Translations under genes and position numbers: made by a program
Notes under the pieces: generated by a model
Seen by the model: the letters and a program-made list of their open reading frames with translations, nothing else
Database searches by the model: none
What the model was told of the DNA's origin: nothing
In this document: positions 34,740 through 45,769 of the stretch, piece after piece
Position numbering within the stretch: the first letter of the stretch is position 1
Layout of the letters: each line of letters opens with the position of its first letter
Origin: Podocnemis expansa
Lineage: Eukaryota; Chordata; Testudines; Podocnemididae
NCBI GenBank assembly: GCA_007922195.1
Contig: ML682088.1
Coordinates: 1,985,461-2,049,460 of the forward strand
Direction: 5' to 3'
Length of the DNA stretch: 64,000 nucleotides

Positions 34740-35410
34740 CATGGGAGTTTCACTGACATCAAATATGTGTTGGCCAGGGTCTGTCTTTCCACACCAGAAG
34801 ATTTCACTGGGGAATGTTGAGATGCCATAGTGATCCTGGGAGACCCAGCCTACCTGTTAATCCCATGGTTCATGAAGTCTTACGTAGACATCTTGGATAG
34901 TAGCAAGGAGCATTTCAACAACAGTTGAGCAGGAGCTGAATGACCGTTGAATGTGTGGTTGGCAGATTAAAGGCTCCCTGGAGATGCCATTATGACAGGC
35001 AATGTTCCCTCTAATTACTCGTAGATTGTGTGCACAAACAATTTCTTTGTGCGCATGAAAATATTTGTTTGTGAGCACCAGTATTAGCACTATTGAATTT
35101 TTTTGTGTGCATTTTATTTTGTTGTGTGCACAGGTTTCATGACCCGTATGTACGCACACACACAAGCACCGCTTAGAGGGAACAGTGATGGCAGGCTATA
35201 TCTAAGTGAGGACAATATTTCCATGGTTGTGGCTGCCTGCTGTGTGCTCCATAATTTATATGAAGCTAAGGGTGAAAAGTTTGCCCCTGGGTGGACCACA
35301 GAGGCTGATCACATTGTATCTGAATATCAACAGCCAGATGCGAGGGGTATTAAAGGAACACTCGGGGGCGGGGAGGGGGGGAGTCAGCATTTTGATCAAC
35401 TAGGCATTAA
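34740..35410 (+). pseudogene. PIF/Harbinger transposase relic, split by a hAT MITE
   Basis: Readable blocks, in order, are WPGSV (about 34769), VILGDPAYLLIPWFMKSYVD with the catalytic Asp at 34842-34844, MTVECVVGRLKAPWRC with the catalytic Glu at 34949-34951, and VVAACCVLHNLYEAKGEKFA. This is the C-terminal half of the DDE nuclease of Harbinger (HARBI1-like) elements. A one-base deletion near 34927 and at least one stop disrupt it. The N-terminal half is missing. Codons on both sides of the MITE are in register when one duplication copy is ignored. Confidence 0.85.
35000..35187. mobile_element. hAT-type MITE (188 bp) inside the Harbinger relic
   Basis: The ends are caatgttccctctaat and ttagagggaacagtg. 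The flanks are atgacagg (34992-34999) and atggcagg (35188-35195), an 8-bp duplication with one change. It is the same family as 7183-7539. Confidence 0.85.
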
Positions 35411-35639
35411 GGGACCATTTTGAGAATGAGACCTAATAACATGTTTTTGTGAACAGGGCTGTGCCATGCTATGACTTGCTATCCAGTTTCAGTTGTGTAT
35501 AAGTGACAGATGAAAGTACCCTTACAACACAGAAACAGATTGCTTATTGTTCTCACAGCTTCTTCTAATAAAACAAAACAGCATACAACTCAAATAAAAC
35601 AGCAGGCTAGAAGACAGCAAGCAGCGAGGGGCAGCCTGA

Positions 35640-36410
35640 GCTATGAAAGCTATATGTAAGTCAAGCTGTCACCGTAATAGTTGTCAGAAGGTATGTAGTG
35701 AAAGGGGCAATAAGATGGGCCGTGAGTTTGGTAAGAATGTATGAGTGGAGTCTGGGGAGTGCAGGGAAAGCAGCTCCGTAATAGATGGAAGAGGGGCGGT
35801 GAGCACACATGAACTCTGTCTGCAGTGTCACAATTGTCTTTAGCAGTTCTGTCTGCTTCTCCATAGCCTACATCACATGCTCTTGACCTGCCATCGCCTG
35901 GTCATGGTTTTCCCTCCTTTTCTCACTATCAGTTTTCTGACTTTTGGGCACAGATCATCTCCATGCTCTTTTTGCCACCTCAGTGGACTAGAGGAGTTCT
36001 AGGAACATCTCCTCTTTTGTGTCTCTGGGGTCACTTCCTTGTCAGCCAAAGTGGCTCCACAGAGGGCTTTGCTGAGAAGGCTGCATTTGTAGAAGAACAA
36101 TGAACAGAAGCATTGTCGTGGGTGCCTTAGCACTGGAGATGAATTACTGTTAAACACATCTCTTTCAAACTCTCCGGAGAAGAGCAGTTTCATGATCAGC
36201 CTGGGCAAGGTGACTTTTGCTGGGGTGGATGGAGAAGGGGTGTACCATCATTCTGGGGAAGAGTTTCTAGCTGGGTTGTTGCTTGAGGAATAAATGCAGG
36301 TACATAGCAACAAAATTTCAAATTGTGCCACCATTTTTCACAGGCAGGGATAATAAACACTGATAGCTCATTCTTCAGGGTAAATAGGGATGCTAGGATG
36401 CATATCTTCA
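35640..36410 (-). pseudogene. Possible Myb/SANT-like Harbinger partner ORF
   Basis: On the minus strand the segment ending near 35661 reads MEKQTELLKTIVTLQTEFM, a helical tail like those of Myb/SANT DNA-binding proteins encoded beside Harbinger transposases. Upstream frames (FSGEFERDVFNSNSSPVLR, and CEKWWHNLKF near 36350) are broken and less certain. Its convergent orientation relative to the transposase fits Harbinger organisation. The DNA-binding domain itself was not confirmed. Confidence 0.35.
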
Positions 36411-37089
36411 ATGTGAGTAGCCTCAGACTGCGTCCCTATGTTGCTCACCTGTGCACCGTTTTGGTCTCCATCCAAGGGATTGCTGATTGGTGCAAGGAGG
36501 TCTCCTACAATGGGGGAAGAAACAAAGTCGCTCTGCTAAGGAATCTGAGAGAGAGAATTGGTATCTGCAGGATAGTTTCCTAGAGATCTTAGTGGATGAT
36601 ACCCATGAAATCCTGGCATGTATTAACATAATTTTGATCTACGCTGCCTAGCTGCACAGGGAAATGTGAAGGACAGGAACATGCCTACTCTTGTGCATTT
36701 GTGTCCCTTCAACTGCCTCAGAGGTGAGCAAACTACAGTTGCCCAAGCCTTTCGTCTGGCTCACCAGCTGACCCTGGATGGCAGCACAGGCCATGCCACC
36801 ACTTCTGGCTGGGCAGCCCCACACTTTCCCATCATGTGAGCCCACCAGGTTCTTGGCTTGAGCATGGTGGCTGCTTTGTCCCTCCCTCCCAGCTGCATGC
36901 CTTCCTTCCATGGGCAGACCCAGTGGTGCTCTGGCTGGAGCATGTGCTGCCCCAGAGGCCAGAGCCCAGTGTATCCAGATATCTTGTCCGAGTTCTACCC
37001 CTTCCCTCCACGGTACCAAACAAACAAAATTGTTTAGAAGATTCCCATCTCCTGGTTCCTTCTTCTCAACTCCACCTCTTCTCCCCCAT
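36411..37089. other. No confident gene
   Basis: Nearby text may be a further Harbinger remnant, but I see no clear motif. Confidence 0.35.
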
Positions 37090-37335
37090 GGCACCAAAAC
37101 AAAGTGCAAAAAACAAAAAAAACAGCCCCCCCCCAAAAACAAAAAATAACCAAAGAAAGTACAAAAAAAGAGCAATGCAAAAAAAGAAAATGGACAGTGC
37201 AAAAAAGAGAACAGAAGAAAAAAGTGAACTGTACAAAAAAAAAAAAGTGGACTGCAAAAAAGTGCAAAAAATAATAGTGCCAAAAGCAATGCAAAAACAG
37301 TGGACAGTGCAGAAAAAGTGGACAGTGAGTAGGTG
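37090..37335. repeat. A-rich degenerate tandem repeat (gtgcaaaaaa units)
   Basis: Units such as gtgcaaaaaa, gtacaaaaaaag and gtggacagtgc recur irregularly. The minus-strand hydrophobic Phe/Leu ORF here is produced by this repeat. Confidence 0.7.
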
Positions 37336-37469
37336 TTTTGTTTCTCCATATTTATGTATATTTATCTATTTATATTTATGCATAGGTTAGCTATAATAGG
37401 GTGGGAGAGGTATGGGAAGGGGAGGAGTACAGGGCTGGAAAGGGTGGCCACTCCCCCATCCCATTGTAT

Positions 37470-37929
37470 CAGGGCCATCCTTAAGGTGGGGTGAGGCCCA
37501 TGGCCATTCAGCCTGTGGGGGGCCCCCCACCCCTACTGAATTGGGGAGTGGGGCAGGCCAGCCCAGAGGCTGGACTCTTCTGTCCCATCCTACTTCTGGA
37601 CAAGCCCTCCCTGCCCCCAAGGCAGTATTGCTGACCTGGGGGGGCAGGATAGTGGAGCCTAGCTTGTGGGCCAGCCTACCCCCCTCGGGGCCCGCTGTTC
37701 CCCCCAGGGGTAGAGAGGGCCGGCCCAGAGGTTGGGTTCTGTGCACCTGCCCTGCTCTGTTGCCTTTGTGCCGAAGGTAGCGGGGTAGGGGCAGGGGACA
37801 GTGCAGTAGTGGGGAGACAGTGACGTGGACCCTATGCTGCTCGGCTCACAACAGGGCAGTGCAGGGTCCCTTAAACCACAGGACCAAGGGCAGTCACCCC
37901 TCTAACCCCACCACCCAAGGATGGCTCTG
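37470..37929. mobile_element. Non-autonomous hAT-like element
   Basis: It begins cagggccatccttaaggtgg and ends ccacccaaggatggctctg, imperfect inverted repeats of about 19 bp. A related left end, cagggccgtccttaaggg, lies at 53670. The interior is GC-rich and non-coding. Target duplication was not clear. Confidence 0.55.
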
Positions 37930-38059
37930 ACTATAGCGAATGGGGTCCTTAGGTCTAAAAGTCTGCTTACACCTGAACTACCTCTGTTATTTAGCAGAGC
38001 AAAGGACACCTGTGTAGACAATTAGCCTCAACCCCCAAAAACACTTACTAGAGCTCCCC

Positions 38060-38515
38060 TCCCTTGCATCCTTCATGCCAGAACTGCAGGGCTGGTACTG
38101 GTGGAATCCTCTGGTGTTGCAAAGAGATTCAGGCTCTCCACACATCACCGCATGACCTATTCCCTGGCTCTGATTCCCAGTGCACCTCCATCTTCTCATC
38201 AATGACTTCTTTGGTGGGGTTGAGTTTGGTTTCTGCTGCCTCTGGGGATGTGTAAGTATCCATGTATGTCTTGAAGGTAGAGGTGGGATTGCCACTGATG
38301 ATAGCTTCTAGCTCCTTATGGAAGCAGCAGGTGTTTGGCTGTGAACTAGAGTGGCCTTTTGTAGCCCTGCTGCAGCTCCTTGATTTTCGGTCATCACTGT
38401 GGTATAGGCTATTCATAGCCACTCTCCACCACGGCATGAGCAATCTGGTCGTAGGTATCACAATTCCTTTGGCTGCAGTGGAGCTAATGTAACCTTTGGG
38501 TGGGTAAGAATTCAA
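38060..38515 (-). pseudogene. Myb/SANT-like DNA-binding protein relic
   Basis: The minus frame reads CCFHKELEAIISGNPTSTFK, then EVIDEKMEVHWESEPG. This is the FYKELDAILGGxPTST segment and acidic linker that follow the Myb/SANT-like domain in turtle transposon-derived proteins. Upstream codons (about 38400-38515) are frame-shifted remnants of the domain. It is probably a second Harbinger-type element; it ends in stops and is not functional. Confidence 0.55.
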
Positions 38516-39570
38516 TCAATAGCCCCTCTCCAATGCCTAACAGAGAGAAACCCCTGGAGAAAGCAGCTGGAGAGCCAGGATCCAGTCTGTACAGAACTCA
38601 CAGCAAAGCTTGCCTAGAGTTACCATCCACATCAAAATATTACTTAAAATAAACATAACAGTGAACTTTATTAACTACTAACTGAACAAACCTTGTCGTA
38701 AAAAAACAAAATGAATCAAACAGAACAGTCGCCATGGAAAGAAACCCAAGAGTCCCAAAGTTCAGGTGGAGTCACCATTATCTCATTTGCAGTCTCTGTT
38801 CAAGTCCCTGAGGCTTGAGTGGAAAGAAGTTGCAATCCTCTTCTTCTCTGGCTGCAGGAATCTTCAACAGGAAGCCATGCAGTCCTTTCTTTCTCCTCTG
38901 CAACCAGTACCATGCAGATGGTCTACTGGTCAACCAGCTCTCAGTCCCACAAGAGAAAAGTCCTCTGTAAAATACTCCACAGCAGGGAGAAAACACCTTG
39001 CTGTCCACTCTTCGCTCAGCTTCTCTCATGAACACTGAGCACATGGCTCTTCTCATTGCAGTTCTACGCAGTTCCTCCTCTCAGGGCTGCTGCTCTCAGG
39101 CTACCTCTCAGGCACTTGACCACTGCAAGCATAGAAAAACTTGAGGAGCATGCTCAAAAATTCTACCACTCCCTATTTCTAGAAACGTCTGGTTTCTGGG
39201 CAGCTCATTTGCCCAGCAACAGTAACCTACCCTGAATAAGTCTCAAAGAGATAGTGGGTAACCTATATGCCTAAAACAGGCTAACGCTGCATAGATGGGC
39301 TCTCTCCAAATGCCAGTGAGGTCCAGAACTTCTGGTGTGTTGTAAATGGGAGAGTGTTTGATGCATGGAGTCCCGTGGTCAGCTGGGACCTGCCGCACCC
39401 CCTGCAACCAAGCAGGAAGAAAGTGAATTTCAAAACTTCCTGAGACTTTATAGGCATAGTAGTGGGTGGCTGGCAGCAGTGGAGTTCAAATTGATGGCCG
39501 GCGTGGTCAGGATGGACATTATGGGACACTTCTGGAGACAATTTACCATGACATAACTGAGTGTGGCATC
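38516..39570. other. Unclassified, possible LTR on the minus strand
   Basis: A complement AATAAA (tttatt near 38666) and scattered A-rich text suggest an LTR, but I could not define ends. The ORF at 39365-39556 has no family match that I recognise. Confidence 0.3.
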
Positions 39571-40516
39571 TGCATTGCTGCTCTGTTGCTAAAAGTTTGG
39601 TGCAAAAAGCTGTATGCCTCTTGTCAAGGTGATTTTATTTCGTCAAAGAAATAGGGAAATTTTGGCAGTGGGAAGAGGGTGTGGTTGAACTGTGTACACA
39701 GCACTGTTTTGTTAAAAAACTGTCTTTGATTGACAAAATAGTCTAGTGTAGATCAAATCCTGAGTCCATGACTTTTATTGTCTAACAAAGTTATGAATGT
39801 AAACTTTCAGGATCATGTTTTGAAGGTGTTGGGCCAGTTTTCTTTGAGGATGAGGATGCCCAGGCAGTGGTTCTGTTTTCTTCCTGTTTTGGAGCAGGTT
39901 CTCTCAAGGCACTTGGGTGATCTTTTCTATGGTGTGATTTACTTCTATGAATTGTCATTCTCTGGTAAAGATTATTTTGAGAGTGATAAAGGCTTTCCTG
40001 GGCTTTCTCCTCAGAACACACTCTGTGGTATCCAAACGTCTAGCTGTAGATAGGTTTCTTGGAGTGTTTAAATTGGTTCCTGGATCTGTGAAGGCAATTT
40101 TGGTGATCTGTGGGTTTCTTGTATATAGTTATCTGTAGGTTCCATTGTTGAAGCAGAAAGTGGTGTCCAAATGTCTTTGTTTTTAATATTGACCAGAGCA
40201 GAAAAAAAAAGGTCTCCAAAGATGGGATTAATTAGCAGTTTTCCTTTTCTTTTACTTGTGTTATAAACTGCTGTATTTTAATCCTTGCCTTGCTTTGGCA
40301 TGCACAGTGAGAAGTATAGTTGTCAGTTGCTGTAAATTACCATTCGGTTCAGTGAGACACATGAACAAGTCAACTAAACAAACTAATCATGATGTCCATA
40401 ACTCATCTATAAAACAAAACAGTGCACTCAAACTAAAGTCACTAAGGAAAACTTTAATCTCTGAGTCAACACCTTTCTATGAAATAGCCATTGTGGTTTG
40501 TAGAAGCTTTAGATGA
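39571..40516. other. Mixed old repeats, no gene
   Basis: 39700-39760 ends with tagtctagtgtagatcaaat, like the end of a MITE. 39780-40130 resembles a common turtle repeat with ctttgaggatgaggatgccc. Boundaries are uncertain. Confidence 0.3.
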
Positions 40517-40640
40517 TCACGTCAAATCAAATCATAGGGCTGGAAGGGACCTCGTGAGATCATCAAGTCCAACCCCCTGGGGAATTGACCCCAGGACCTT
40601 CTGCATGTTAAGCAGAGGTGTTAGCCACTACACTATTTGC
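40517..40640 (-). mobile_element. tRNA-Val-like SINE with CR1 tail (complete head)
   Basis: The complement reads tagtgtagtggctaacac (A box), then tctgc-TTAACAT-gcaga with anticodon AAC, then ggtcaattcc (B box). It joins ggttggacttgatgatctca, the CR1 tail, and ends in gatttgattt. The A-box wording is that of tRNA-Val. It is the second copy of the family at 29435 and the better preserved one. Confidence 0.9.
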
Positions 40641-41576
40641 AGTGTTACCATGGGAAATGGTTCAATGCTCATGCATTAGTAAAATTAACCATTTTTGTAG
40701 TAACTTTGGGGAGGAAGGGATTAACACCCTGGTCAGTGAGTCCCAGGGGAGCCAATAGAAAGACAGTACAGGTTTTTGAACTGAAGCAGCAGCCTTGCCT
40801 GTTCCTATTTGGCAGCATCAGAGCTCCTGGAAGGATCAGGAGGAGAGGTAGCACAAGTGTCACTGGTGCCTGACATGGGGACACATGCCCTGAGTCCCGG
40901 CACCAGTGCCCCAAACTGCTGGGGTGCCCTCTCCCTCTTCTAGCCCCATCCCTGTCACAGGCCAGGTATCCGGGGCCAGCCCGGCCGCAGTGATGCCTGC
41001 CTCTCCCAGCCCAGATTGCCCATGGCAGCCACAGCCTTGTTCGGCCCTGGCCCTGGCCCCAGCCTCAGCCTGGGATCGGAAGCCTGGCTGGCAGCTGCAG
41101 GAGCCCAGGGCCCTGACTCTGGATTGGGGCCAGGGGGTGGGGCCCAGGCCCAGGCCCAGGTCCAGGTTCCCGGTCTTTTCCTGGGGCAACAATGCTCCTG
41201 CCAGGTAGAAAAGCCTGAAGAAGTATCCAGTGACATCCTTGCCAAAGATAAGCTCAATTTGTAACTGAACAGGTGTGAGTAGAACAGGCATGTTTAACTA
41301 GACGTGGTCAGGGTATTTCTTTGTTTCTGGATTTCCCTGTGCTAAGCACATGTTCCCCCTCCCACTACACTGTAAATCCCTAAATTGAAGCAACTCTGTG
41401 TTTCTTATCTGTTCTTTTTAATTAAAGATTTTATCCTTTTAAAGTAAGCTCTGGTTCTGTGTCTTAAAAGGCAAGAAGTTTTGTGTGCATGTGCTTCACA
41501 CTGCATGGCCAGCTACTAAGGGGATTCTGTCCCATTTGCATCTGTTATCCCAGCTGGGGTTCAATTGCTCTCCAAA
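40641..41576. other. GC-rich then AT-rich DNA, no gene
   Basis: 40900-41210 is rich in ggcccaggcccagg-type words; proline- and glycine-rich ORFs there come from composition. AATTAAAG near 41420 might belong to an LTR. Confidence 0.35.
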
Positions 41577-41740
41577 GGGTATGTCTACACTATGTGTTTA
41601 AGTCAACTTAAAGAAAGCATTGTCTGCATTGTAGGGGAATAAAGTCGACTTTATAACTTCAATTTATAAAATTGACTTTACAGTTAAGTCGACTTTTTGA
41701 AGTTGACTTAAGGCAATGTGGACAGGGAGTTGCCTTAAGC
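41577..41740. mobile_element. MITE fragment, gggtatgtctacac terminus
   Basis: It begins gggtatgtctacactatgtg and has alternating aagtcgactt and agttgacttaa blocks, a third interior type under the same terminus. The right terminus is missing. Confidence 0.55.
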
Positions 41741-42899
41741 TGACTTAATTGGCCTCCTAACCACAGAAAACATGGGGCTGGGGGCTCGCTAAAAGGCACA
41801 ACGCAGCTGGGAGCATTCCCAGCTGTGTGCAACACAGCCAAACTCTCTGTGTTTCCCAACTGATTCGGCTTCTTTCCCATTCTCAGCCTGATTCCGGCAT
41901 CTCCCCCATTCTCAGCCCCACCCCCGCATCTCCCCTGTTCTCAGCCTGACTCTGGCATCTCTCCTGTTCTCAGGCTGATGTCGCCATCTCAGCCCAACTC
42001 TGGCATCTCCCCCATTCTCAGACCAGCCCTGTGTGTCTCCCCTTCTCAGAGGACCACCCCCCATATTGTTGTTAGAAAAAAAAGAAAGGAGCCCAGAGGC
42101 ACTGTCACAGGAAGGAATTCCCAAGTGCGCCTTCTTGGGTTTTCAACAGGTTTTTTTCCATTTGGGTGGCGGCAGCAATCCCACTCCAAGGCCAGGAAAT
42201 TGGTGGCCTTGGAGAGTTTTAAGACCAGGCCTTAAGGCCAGTGGGTTTTAAGGCCTGTTGCAGGCCCCACCTTCTGTATTCAGAGTGCCAGAGTGGGGAA
42301 GCAGCCTTGACATCTTTATGGCCTGATGCAGAGCAACTTTCAGATTCACAGGCTTTTTTGTTTGACAACTGAAGCCTCATGATGAATGATGCAGTGAATG
42401 AATTTAATACTAGGAGCCACTTCTTTACTTTTTCCCAGCACACTACTAATTTCCAAATTTTTGTCAGAGAACTCCCCTGGCCACACCATCTGCTGCAAGA
42501 TGCATACACTTTTCAAAAGATTTCTTCCTCAATTGTATGGCTTGAGAAAGCTTCACAGAACAAGTACTCTTCTTTGACAAGATTTATTTTTTTTTGAAAA
42601 ATGTCATTTGGTTAAAATTGAAATGTTTCTGGGGAAAGGGTTGATATTGACTTAGAAACTTTTTTTTAAAGTTTCAAAATATTCAAAATGGAACATTTTT
42701 TTTTAAATTGGCTTTCTGATTCAAAACAACTATTGGTTTTGAAATTTAAACTAATTAGAGTAAAACTATTAAATGATCAAAACTGAAATGGAACTTTTCA
42801 AAATAATCAAAACAATATACAGTAATTAACCCAAAGTCATGTGTTACAGTGTGTTTTGTGTGTCTTTTCTTAAATCATTCATGACAATTTTTGAGATTT
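41741..42899. other. Short CT-rich repeats, then AT-rich DNA
   Basis: 41880-42040 has diverged repeats of tctcagcctgactccggcatctccc (about 26-30 bp). The rest is unrecognised. Confidence 0.4.
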
Positions 42900-43440
42900 A
42901 GAGTGTGTGCCATTTAGGGAGATGGGGTAGATGAGGCTTTCTTCAAGAAATTAGTGAAGGTTTCCAAATCTTAGGACCTACTTCTCCTGGGTGACTTCAG
43001 TTACCCTGACATCTGATTGGAGAGCAATACAGAAGATCACAGACAATCTGGGAAGATTTTGAAGAATGCTATAGACAAATTCCTGGTGCAAGTGCTGAAG
43101 AAATCTTCTAAGGGCTATGCACCTATTGCCCAGTTTTTAGTGAACAGGGAAGATGTGGCAGAGAAAGTAGAAGCGGATGTTAAGTTGAGCAGTAGTAAGC
43201 ATGAGATGATCAAGTTCAGGATCCTGACAAAAGGAAGAAAAAAAGAATAGCAGATTACGGACCTTGGATTTTAGAAAAGAAGACTTTGAACCCTTCCAGA
43301 AGCAGATGGACAGGATCCTGTCTCAGAAACTAATTTGTTGGGGAAAGGAGTCCATGAGAGATGGTACTTTACAAAAGCCATATTTAGGGAGCAGAAACAG
43401 ACCACCCCAATGAGCATGCAGAAAGAGTAGCAAAATATGG
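42900..43440 (+). mobile_element. CR1-like LINE endonuclease fragment
   Basis: Codons near 42985 give LLLGDFS (GDFN-type block). 43017-43250 reads DKFLVQVLKKSSKGYAPIAQ and KHEMIKFRILTKGRKKE (HEM in the late endonuclease motif). Later codons give LDFRKEDFEPFQKQMDRI-like text. It is full of stops. Confidence 0.7.
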
Positions 43441-43739
43441 CAGTGTCACAGGCTGCTCCCCAAAACTGGTACTGTGTGCTGCTGTGACCTGCCCCCCCCC
43501 GATATCTACTCTTGAATGCCACCCTGCCAAGTGACTGCTCACTCCTGAGTCAGTCTAAACCAGCATCCTGCATGCAATCAGTCCCAGACAGTGTGTGCAT
43601 GCCCTCTGACCATTCAGGTGACAGTCCCCCAGTGAGCACCCCCAGCCCAAGTGTAGGCGGGCACCCCTCATCCTCTCTGGGGCAAACTCCTTTGGTTCTG
43701 CCCTCCCCTACATCCTTAGGTGTCAGGTGCAGAACAACT

Positions 43740-44205
43740 CTTTGGCCTTCAGGGTGGGGCCCACAAACACAGCAAGTTTCTGGCTGAGACATACAGTAGT
43801 CCAGGGGTCTCAAACTCAAATCACCACGAGGGCCCATGAGGACTGGTACAGGCTGCATGAGACCTAGTACATTAGCCCAAGGGCCACACATCTGAAACCT
43901 TTTCATACAACAATATTGCAAATATTGGTAGTGATAGTGTCATTGCAGGCTGCAGGAAATAGGTTTAGGGGACACATGTGGCCTATGACCCACGTATTTG
44001 AGACTCCTATGGTAGTCCTTGGCTCTCCTGTGGGGCAAACAAACATAGCAAGTCTCTGATCCGCAGGGTGGGGCTGACAGACAATTGTCCTTGGTCCTCG
44101 GGTGGGGCAAACAAGCACAGCAAGACTCTGGCCCACAGGGTAGGGCTGACAGACTGTTGTCCTTGGCCCTCGGGTGGGGCGAACAAACATACTAAATCTC
44201 TGGCT
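43740..44205. repeat. 72-bp minisatellite, split by a hAT element
   Basis: The word gtccttgg recurs at 44015, 44087 and 44159, an exact 72-bp period. Units contain ggtggggcaaacaa and cagcaagtctctgg. A further unit precedes the hAT insertion. Because 72 is a multiple of three, a minus-strand ORF repeats about every 24 residues; this does not show a gene. Confidence 0.85.
43803..44011. mobile_element. hAT-like MITE in the minisatellite
   Basis: It begins (c)aggggtctcaaactcaaa and ends gtatttgagactcctat. GTAGTCC occurs on both sides (43796-43802 and 44012-44018), a 7-bp match of a probable 8-bp duplication. Confidence 0.75.
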
Positions 44206-45769
44206 TGGAATATAAGCACTCTCACCAGTTAGGTAGGGAACTGGTGTCGGGTGAAGGAGCTCCCTTACATGGGGGAAGGAGGAGCCAGTAGCACAAGTGT
44301 GCCCTACTCCATTGTGTCCCAGCTCAGGGCCCTAGTCAGGGAGGCTGGCCTCAATCTAGGGGCAGCGGGGTCCCAGCCACAACATGCTACCCTGTCTATC
44401 AGTCTCAGGGTTTCAGGTCTGGGGGGGCCTCCCCCAGAAGTCACCTCCTCCCTCTTCCCTCAGTGGTACCTGGGGCAGGGAGCAGAAGCCCTCCATGTTG
44501 TCTGGTGGGGGCAGGTCTAGCAATTCCACCTGGTCCTCTGTGAGTGGAAGTGTCTCCACATCACAGGACGGTAGCTACAGGTCTGGTTCACGGGGCACTG
44601 GCAGCTCAGGGAAGAGCTTGGGGATCCACGGGGCCAGCAGTCCCAAGGAATCCCTGGTGCCCCTGGAATCGACTACCTCCTCCAGGGGAGTGGTCATGGG
44701 TGGCCCTGGCCAGTCTTCCCGGTGCCAGGCCAGATGTCCACTCTCCCTCAGCCAGAGGGAGGGTTGGAGCGCCGAGGCGAGTGGAGAGCCAGCTTTCTCC
44801 TTTGGCGGCCAGGGCTGAACAGAGTTCCCTGGCACCGTTCGTATACTTCCTTTCCTGCCCTGCCCCACTTCTGGCTTGATGGGCAGGTGCTTTCAGTCTC
44901 TGCCCACCTGCAGTCAGCCTGGTTCTCCATGCCCGTCTCTGGAGGTGACCATGCCTCCTCTCTACACCTAGATACAACAGTGGGTATGTCTGTCTTACAA
45001 GGGCTGGAATCCTTCTCAAATCACCATATGCTCATGTCTATCCATCTAACACTGAAATGGATTGTGTCCAGTCTCACTCATTTACACCGTCTAAAGTCCA
45101 CACAGCTTTAGATAAAACAAATGCTGGTTTATTGATTAAGATATTATTTTAAGTGAGTTTATAGCACATCAATGCACAACCATTAATAAAGCAGTCAGAA
45201 GTAACCATGAGTAAATGAAAGCTATAACATGGATGCTATTCAGCTACACTACTACAGTGATGCTTATCTCACCAATCAAGGCTGGCTGAGATTGTCTGCA
45301 GCCGTCTCTGCCTATTTGTAGACAGGGCCCAATTCTTCTTGTAGATGTTTCAAGATGGAGTGTCCATGGCAAAGGTCCCAGACAGTTCAAGTGTCTCTTT
45401 TTGTTTCCAAGCACCCCGCAACCGCCCCCCCCTTCTGTGCTGCTGTGTGATTCTCTTTACTTCTACTTGAGGCAAGGAGGGCATTTACATTGCCTTTGCC
45501 ATGTAATTCTCTAGTCTCTGTGCTAGAGATAGTCCTGAGGGTCTGTGCTATGTAATATGCTTCCCATCTGTACACATACATGATACTGCAGGAAACATGT
45601 TACCACAATAATCCTGTAGAATATGTTATGAACATTCAAAAGGGAATCTTGCATGGCATAAGTGGCATCATACCACACAATTATACTGCAAAAGTGAACA
45701 GAAAAGTTACACTGATCATAATTTATGTGTGCATCCTGTGACAGGTAGGCAATCAGCATGACTTAATAA
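44206..45769. other. GC-rich block and unrecognised DNA, possible minus LTR
   Basis: 44240-44980 is GC-rich with composition-driven ORFs on both strands. The complement of 45100-45140 carries an AATAAA-like signal. An LTR is possible but not delimited. Confidence 0.35.

Noticed and set aside
36648..37349. 233-codon minus-strand ORF that looks like a multi-pass membrane protein
   Set aside because: The Phe/Leu-rich stretch comes from A-rich degenerate repeats (gtgcaaaaaa). Overlapping frames look the same, and there is no family motif.
43740..44205. CRISPR-like array
   Set aside because: The units are contiguous 72-bp tandem copies without unique spacers, in a vertebrate context.
44384..44818. 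Serine/glycine-rich 144-codon ORF as a gene
   Set aside because: GC-rich DNA with equally long ORFs on the opposite strand and no recognised domain.
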